Below are positions 22,266 to 24,628 of a DNA stretch of 24,628 nucleotides, in pieces (positions within the stretch are counted from its first letter, which is position 1; the number at the start of each line of letters is the position of its first letter). The position numbers and the translations under genes were made by a program. This DNA is from JBOGGN01 sp050744165 (lineage in GTDB: Bacteria > Actinomycetota > Acidimicrobiia > Acidimicrobiales > Palsa-688). Where the stretch lies: assembly GCA_050744165.1 (NCBI GenBank), contig JBOGGN010000108.1, positions 1 through 24,628 on the forward strand, given 5' to 3'. Under the pieces are notes generated by a model. It saw only the letters and a program-made list of their open reading frames with translations, made no database searches and had not been told where the DNA came from.

Positions 22266-23018
22266 GTGGAACTAGTGCGACGCAACCCTGAGGAGTTGTC
22301 CAAGATGCGCCGAGCCGGTCGAGTGGTGGCTGAGATGCACGCCGCCACCCGGGCCGCGGCTCGGCCGGGCATCACCACAGCCGACCTCGACCGAGTGGCT
22401 CGGGCCGTCCTCGAGCGGCGGGGGGCCAGATCCAACTTCCTGCACTACCACGGGTTCCCGGCGGTCATCTGCACGTCGCCCAACGACATGATCGTCCATG
22501 GCATACCTGGTCCCTACCGGCTGAGAGAGGGCGACATCCTCTCCATCGACTGCGGTGCCATCGTCGAGGGCTACCACGGCGACGCTGCCTTCACCATGGG
22601 GATCGGCCGGATCAGCCCCGAGGCCGAGAAGCTGATCCGGGTGACCGAAGAGTCCCTGTGGGCGGGCATCGCGGCCATGATCGAGGGCAACCGGCTGCAC
22701 GACATCGGCCTGGCGGTCCAGACCGTCGCCGAGGGGGCCGGGTACTCGGTGGTGCGGGAGTACGTCGGCCACGGCATCGGCACTTCGATGCATGAAGATC
22801 CGGCGGTGCCCAACTACTGGCCGGGCAGCCCCGGGCCGAAGCTGAAGAGCGGCATGGTGTTCGCCGTCGAGCCGATGGTCAACATCGGCTCACCCGAGAC
22901 CAAGATGATGCCCGATGGCTGGGGGGTGGTGACCGCCGACGGCAACCTGTCGGCCCACTTTGAGCACACCATCGCGGTCACCGATAACGGGCCGGAGGTC
23001 TTCACCGTTCCCGACTGA
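22266..23018 (+). CDS. map: Methionine aminopeptidase, type I
   Basis: This enzyme removes the initiator methionine from new proteins. The 250-residue product has all five metal ligands in place: Asp95 (SIDCGA), Asp106 (YHGDAAF), His169 (GHGIGTSMHE), Glu202 (VEPM) and Glu233 (FEHT). The substrate histidine is in NDMIVHGIP (His78). There is no N-terminal zinc-finger extension, so it is the short MetAP-Ia form. GTG 22266 is 2 bases after the adk stop; GTG 22275 is an alternative. In the usual order infA follows directly, but here a minus-strand gene intervenes. Confidence 0.96.
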   Translation: MELVRRNPEELSKMRRAGRVVAEMHAATRAAARPGITTADLDRVARAVLERRGARSNFLHYHGFPAVICTSPNDMIVHGIPGPYRLREGDILSIDCGAIVEGYHGDAAFTMGIGRISPEAEKLIRVTEESLWAGIAAMIEGNRLHDIGLAVQTVAEGAGYSVVREYVGHGIGTSMHEDPAVPNYWPGSPGPKLKSGMVFAVEPMVNIGSPETKMMPDGWGVVTADGNLSAHFEHTIAVTDNGPEVFTVPD

Positions 23019-23065
23019 GGGGACCGCCAGATCAGCGGGTGGGACCGCTCGACCGCTCGGCCGCG

Positions 23066-23350
23066 CTACTTCGGCGGCTGCACCGGCAACGACGTCATGT
23101 CCGCCAAGGGCAGCACGTCATAGTGAGCGAAGTTGTAGACGGGGGACTGGGCGAGGAGCATCTCCAGTTCGTCGTTGGACTCGACGTCGTAGATCCAGGC
23201 TCCGCCATGCGAGCCCACGATGTGATAGCGGCCGATGACCTTGCCCCGTTCCTCAAGGGGTTTGGCGTGCTCCGCCACCTTGACTACCGCCGATGCCATG
23301 TCACCCGACAGCCGCGAGATTTCGAGTCGCCATATCACGAGAAATTTCAT
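23066..23350 (-). CDS. Small muconolactone-isomerase-like protein
   Basis: The 94-residue product resembles the ferredoxin-like dimeric alpha/beta barrel family that includes muconolactone delta-isomerase and YciI-type proteins. Visible features are an N-terminal strand MKFLVIWRLE, a helix with HAKPLEERGKVIGRYHIVGSHGGAWIYDVESNDELEMLLAQSP in residues 28-70, and the end FAHYDVLPLADM. The DVESNDEL segment is typical of this group. Reaction and substrate cannot be deduced. A good Shine-Dalgarno (TAGGAG, about 7 bases before the ATG read from 23350) supports the start. It is transcribed against the operon and divides map from infA. Confidence 0.6.
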   Translation of the reverse strand: MKFLVIWRLEISRLSGDMASAVVKVAEHAKPLEERGKVIGRYHIVGSHGGAWIYDVESNDELEMLLAQSPVYNFAHYDVLPLADMTSLPVQPPK

Positions 23351-23451
23351 GGGATTCTCCTACCCGTTTGGCGGCCAAGCACACGGTACGGCCCACCGCG
23401 GCCGCCTGGCTCGCCCTAGCACAGCCGAGGCCGCTCCGGGGCGATACGCGC

Positions 23452-23457
23452 TATGCT
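23452..23457 (+). promoter_or_regulatory. Candidate -10 box for infA
   Basis: TATGCT fits TANNNT and lies between the divergent muconolactone-isomerase-like gene and infA, where a promoter is needed. No -35 is recognisable. The leader would be about 115 bases. Confidence 0.3.
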
Positions 23458-23579
23458 GTCTGTTCGGTCCACGGGCGGTCCGGCGCGCTTGCGGTGCAGC
23501 CCCAGGAACCGCCGGCTCCACATCACGATCTCCGGGAGGACACACGCCCAAACCCCAATCTGCCAAGGAAGACGCCATC

Positions 23580-23777
23580 GTGCTGGAAGGCACGGTCGTC
23601 GAGCCCCTACCCAACGCCATGTTCAAAGTCGAGCTCGAGAACGGGCACCAAGTGCTGGCTCACAGCTCCGGGAAGATGAGGATGCACCGGATCCGCATCC
23701 TCCCCGGTGACCGAGTGCAGGTGGAGATCACCCCCTACGACCTGAAGCGAGGGCGGATCACCTACCGCTACAAGTAG
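23580..23777 (+). CDS. infA: Translation initiation factor IF-1
   Basis: IF-1 blocks the ribosomal A site during initiation. The OB-fold is complete: LEGTVVEPLPNAMFKVELENGHQVLAHSSGKMRMHRIRILPGDRVQVEITPYDLKRGRITYRYK. The usual family start (MAKxDAI) should be eight codons earlier, but there the sequence reads TCT GCC AAG GAA GAC GCC ATC: the frame is open but has no ATG, GTG or TTG. GTG 23580 gives 65 residues and has AAGGAAG 8 bases upstream. Other options are ACG 23544 (with GGGAGG 4 bases upstream) or ATC 23577. Family normal length is 72-73. The identity is certain, the start is not. Confidence 0.88.
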   Translation: MLEGTVVEPLPNAMFKVELENGHQVLAHSSGKMRMHRIRILPGDRVQVEITPYDLKRGRITYRYK

Positions 23778-23864
23778 CGGCGAGCCGCCACCACAGCGAC
23801 ATCCGAAACGCCATCCGAAGACGCCCCCCAAACGACAGCCCCCACGAAAGGAACGGCCCGACCG

Positions 23865-23978
23865 GTGAAGGTTCGCCCCTCGGTGAAGACAATCTGTGAG
23901 CACTGCAAGGTGATACGCCGCCACGGGCGCGTCCGCGTGATCTGCACCAACCCGCGCCACAAGCAGCGCCAGGGCTAG
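23865..23978 (+). CDS. rpmJ: 50S ribosomal protein L36, zinc type
   Basis: L36 is the smallest 50S protein. The 37-residue product, starting at GTG 23865, reads MKVRPSVKTICEHCKVIRR and ends NPRHKQRQG. Cys11, Cys14, Cys27 and His32 form the zinc site. AAAGGA lies upstream at a rather long distance. Its position between infA and rpsM is standard. Confidence 0.95.
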   Translation: MKVRPSVKTICEHCKVIRRHGRVRVICTNPRHKQRQG

Positions 23979-23989
23979 GCGGCGCACAC

Positions 23990-24367
23990 ATGGCACGCAT
24001 CGCCGGTGTCGACATCCCCCGCGAGAAGCGGTTGGAGATCTCCCTGACCTACATCTACGGGATCGGGCGAACCCGATCTCAGGAGATCTGCAAGGCCACC
24101 TCGATCGACGAGAACACCCGGGTCCGGGACCTCACCGACGAGGAGGTGGCTCGCCTCCGCAGCTATATCGATGCCAACTACAAGGTCGAAGGTGACCTGC
24201 GCCGCGACGTGGCCCAGGACATCAAGCGCAAGATGGAAATTGGCTCCTACCAGGGAATCCGCCACCGCCGGGGCCTTCCGGTCCGAGGCCAGCGGACCCA
24301 CACCAACGCCCGCACCCGCAAGGGCCCCAAGAAGACCGTCGCCGGAAAGAAGAAGGTGCGCAAGTAA
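23990..24367 (+). CDS. rpsM: 30S ribosomal protein S13
   Basis: S13 is in the 30S head and forms bridges with L5 and tRNA. The 125-residue product starts MARIAGVDIPREKRLEISLTYIYGIG and contains GSYQGIRHRRGLPVRGQRTHTNARTRKGPKKTVAGKKK, the family signature. It follows rpmJ by 11 bases and heads the alpha-operon part with rpsK. Confidence 0.98.
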   Translation: MARIAGVDIPREKRLEISLTYIYGIGRTRSQEICKATSIDENTRVRDLTDEEVARLRSYIDANYKVEGDLRRDVAQDIKRKMEIGSYQGIRHRRGLPVRGQRTHTNARTRKGPKKTVAGKKKVRK

Positions 24368-24383
24368 CCCATGCAGACCATCA

Positions 24384-24628
24384 ATGGCTAAGCCCAAGCC
24401 AGGCGGGCGCCGTCCCCGCCGCCGCGAACGTAAGAACGTCGCCTTTGGCGTCGCCCACATCAAAAGCAGTTTCAACAACACCGTTGTCTCCATCAGCGAC
24501 CCCGAAGGCAACGTGCTGGCCTGGGCATCGGCCGGCAACGTGGGGTTCAAGGGCTCCCGCAAGTCGACCCCCTTCGCGGCCCAACTGGCCGCCGAGGCGT
24601 GCGCCAAGCGGGCCATGGAGCACGGCGT
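24384..24628 (+). CDS. rpsK: 30S ribosomal protein S11, N-terminal part
   Basis: S11 lies on the 30S platform near the mRNA exit. About 81 residues are visible before the window ends, from ATG 24384: MAKPKPGGRRPRRRERKNV, then GVAHIKSSFNNTVVSISDPEGNVLAWASAGNVGFKGSRKSTPFAAQLAAE, diagnostic for S11. It starts 16 bases after the rpsM stop. The 3' end is outside the window. Confidence 0.97.
   Translation, partial: MAKPKPGGRRPRRRERKNVAFGVAHIKSSFNNTVVSISDPEGNVLAWASAGNVGFKGSRKSTPFAAQLAAEACAKRAMEHG

Overview
The window is one long ribosomal-protein and translation locus from a high-GC bacterium. An actinobacterial origin is the best reading (inference): there is a DUF222/HNH endonuclease, a DUF1206 membrane protein, a zinc-type S14, GTG starts, TANNNT-type -10 boxes and an apparently leaderless promoter. 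Long low-complexity extensions on several ribosomal proteins suggest a deep-branching lineage such as Acidimicrobiia, but the window alone cannot prove this.

Layout. Positions 1-1984 hold the 3' end of fusA (EF-G), tuf (EF-Tu) and rpsJ (S10), closed by a strong intrinsic terminator at 2016-2069. Instead of rplC there follow about 7.9 kb of unrelated genes on both strands: a YbjN-family protein, an unrecognised membrane protein built from three repeated hydrophobic hairpins behind a SigB/SigF-like promoter, a minus-strand proline-rich single-pass protein with a LamG-like exterior domain, a DUF1206 membrane protein, a DUF222/HNH endonuclease with an apparent one-base frameshift, and a minus-strand M1 zinc peptidase. 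From 9914 the canonical order resumes: rplC-rplD-rplW-rplB-rpsS-rplV-rpsC-rplP-rpmC-rpsQ, then rplN-rplX-rplE-rpsZ-rpsH-rplF-rplR-rpsE-rpmD-rplO-secY-adk-map. A small minus-strand gene then separates map from infA-rpmJ-rpsM-rpsK, which runs off the end.

Function. Nearly all genes build the ribosome or serve nascent chains: elongation factors, initiation factor 1, SecY for membrane insertion and methionine aminopeptidase. Adenylate kinase keeps its usual place. Most ribosomal genes overlap by 1-14 bases or lie within 30 bases, implying one tightly coupled transcript. Because rpsJ is terminated separately, the rplC operon needs its own promoter; upstream of it is a leader with three consecutive hairpins, a candidate regulatory leader.

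Most unusual points: the split S10 operon; the new three-hairpin leader; disordered extensions on L4, L22, S3, S17, L5 and Adk; short tandem repeats that cover the stop codons of rpsC, rplO and adk; the frameshift in the HNH gene; an infA without a start codon at the usual place; and the three-repeat membrane protein with its stress-type promoter. I see no transposase, integrase, tRNA, rRNA or CRISPR array.
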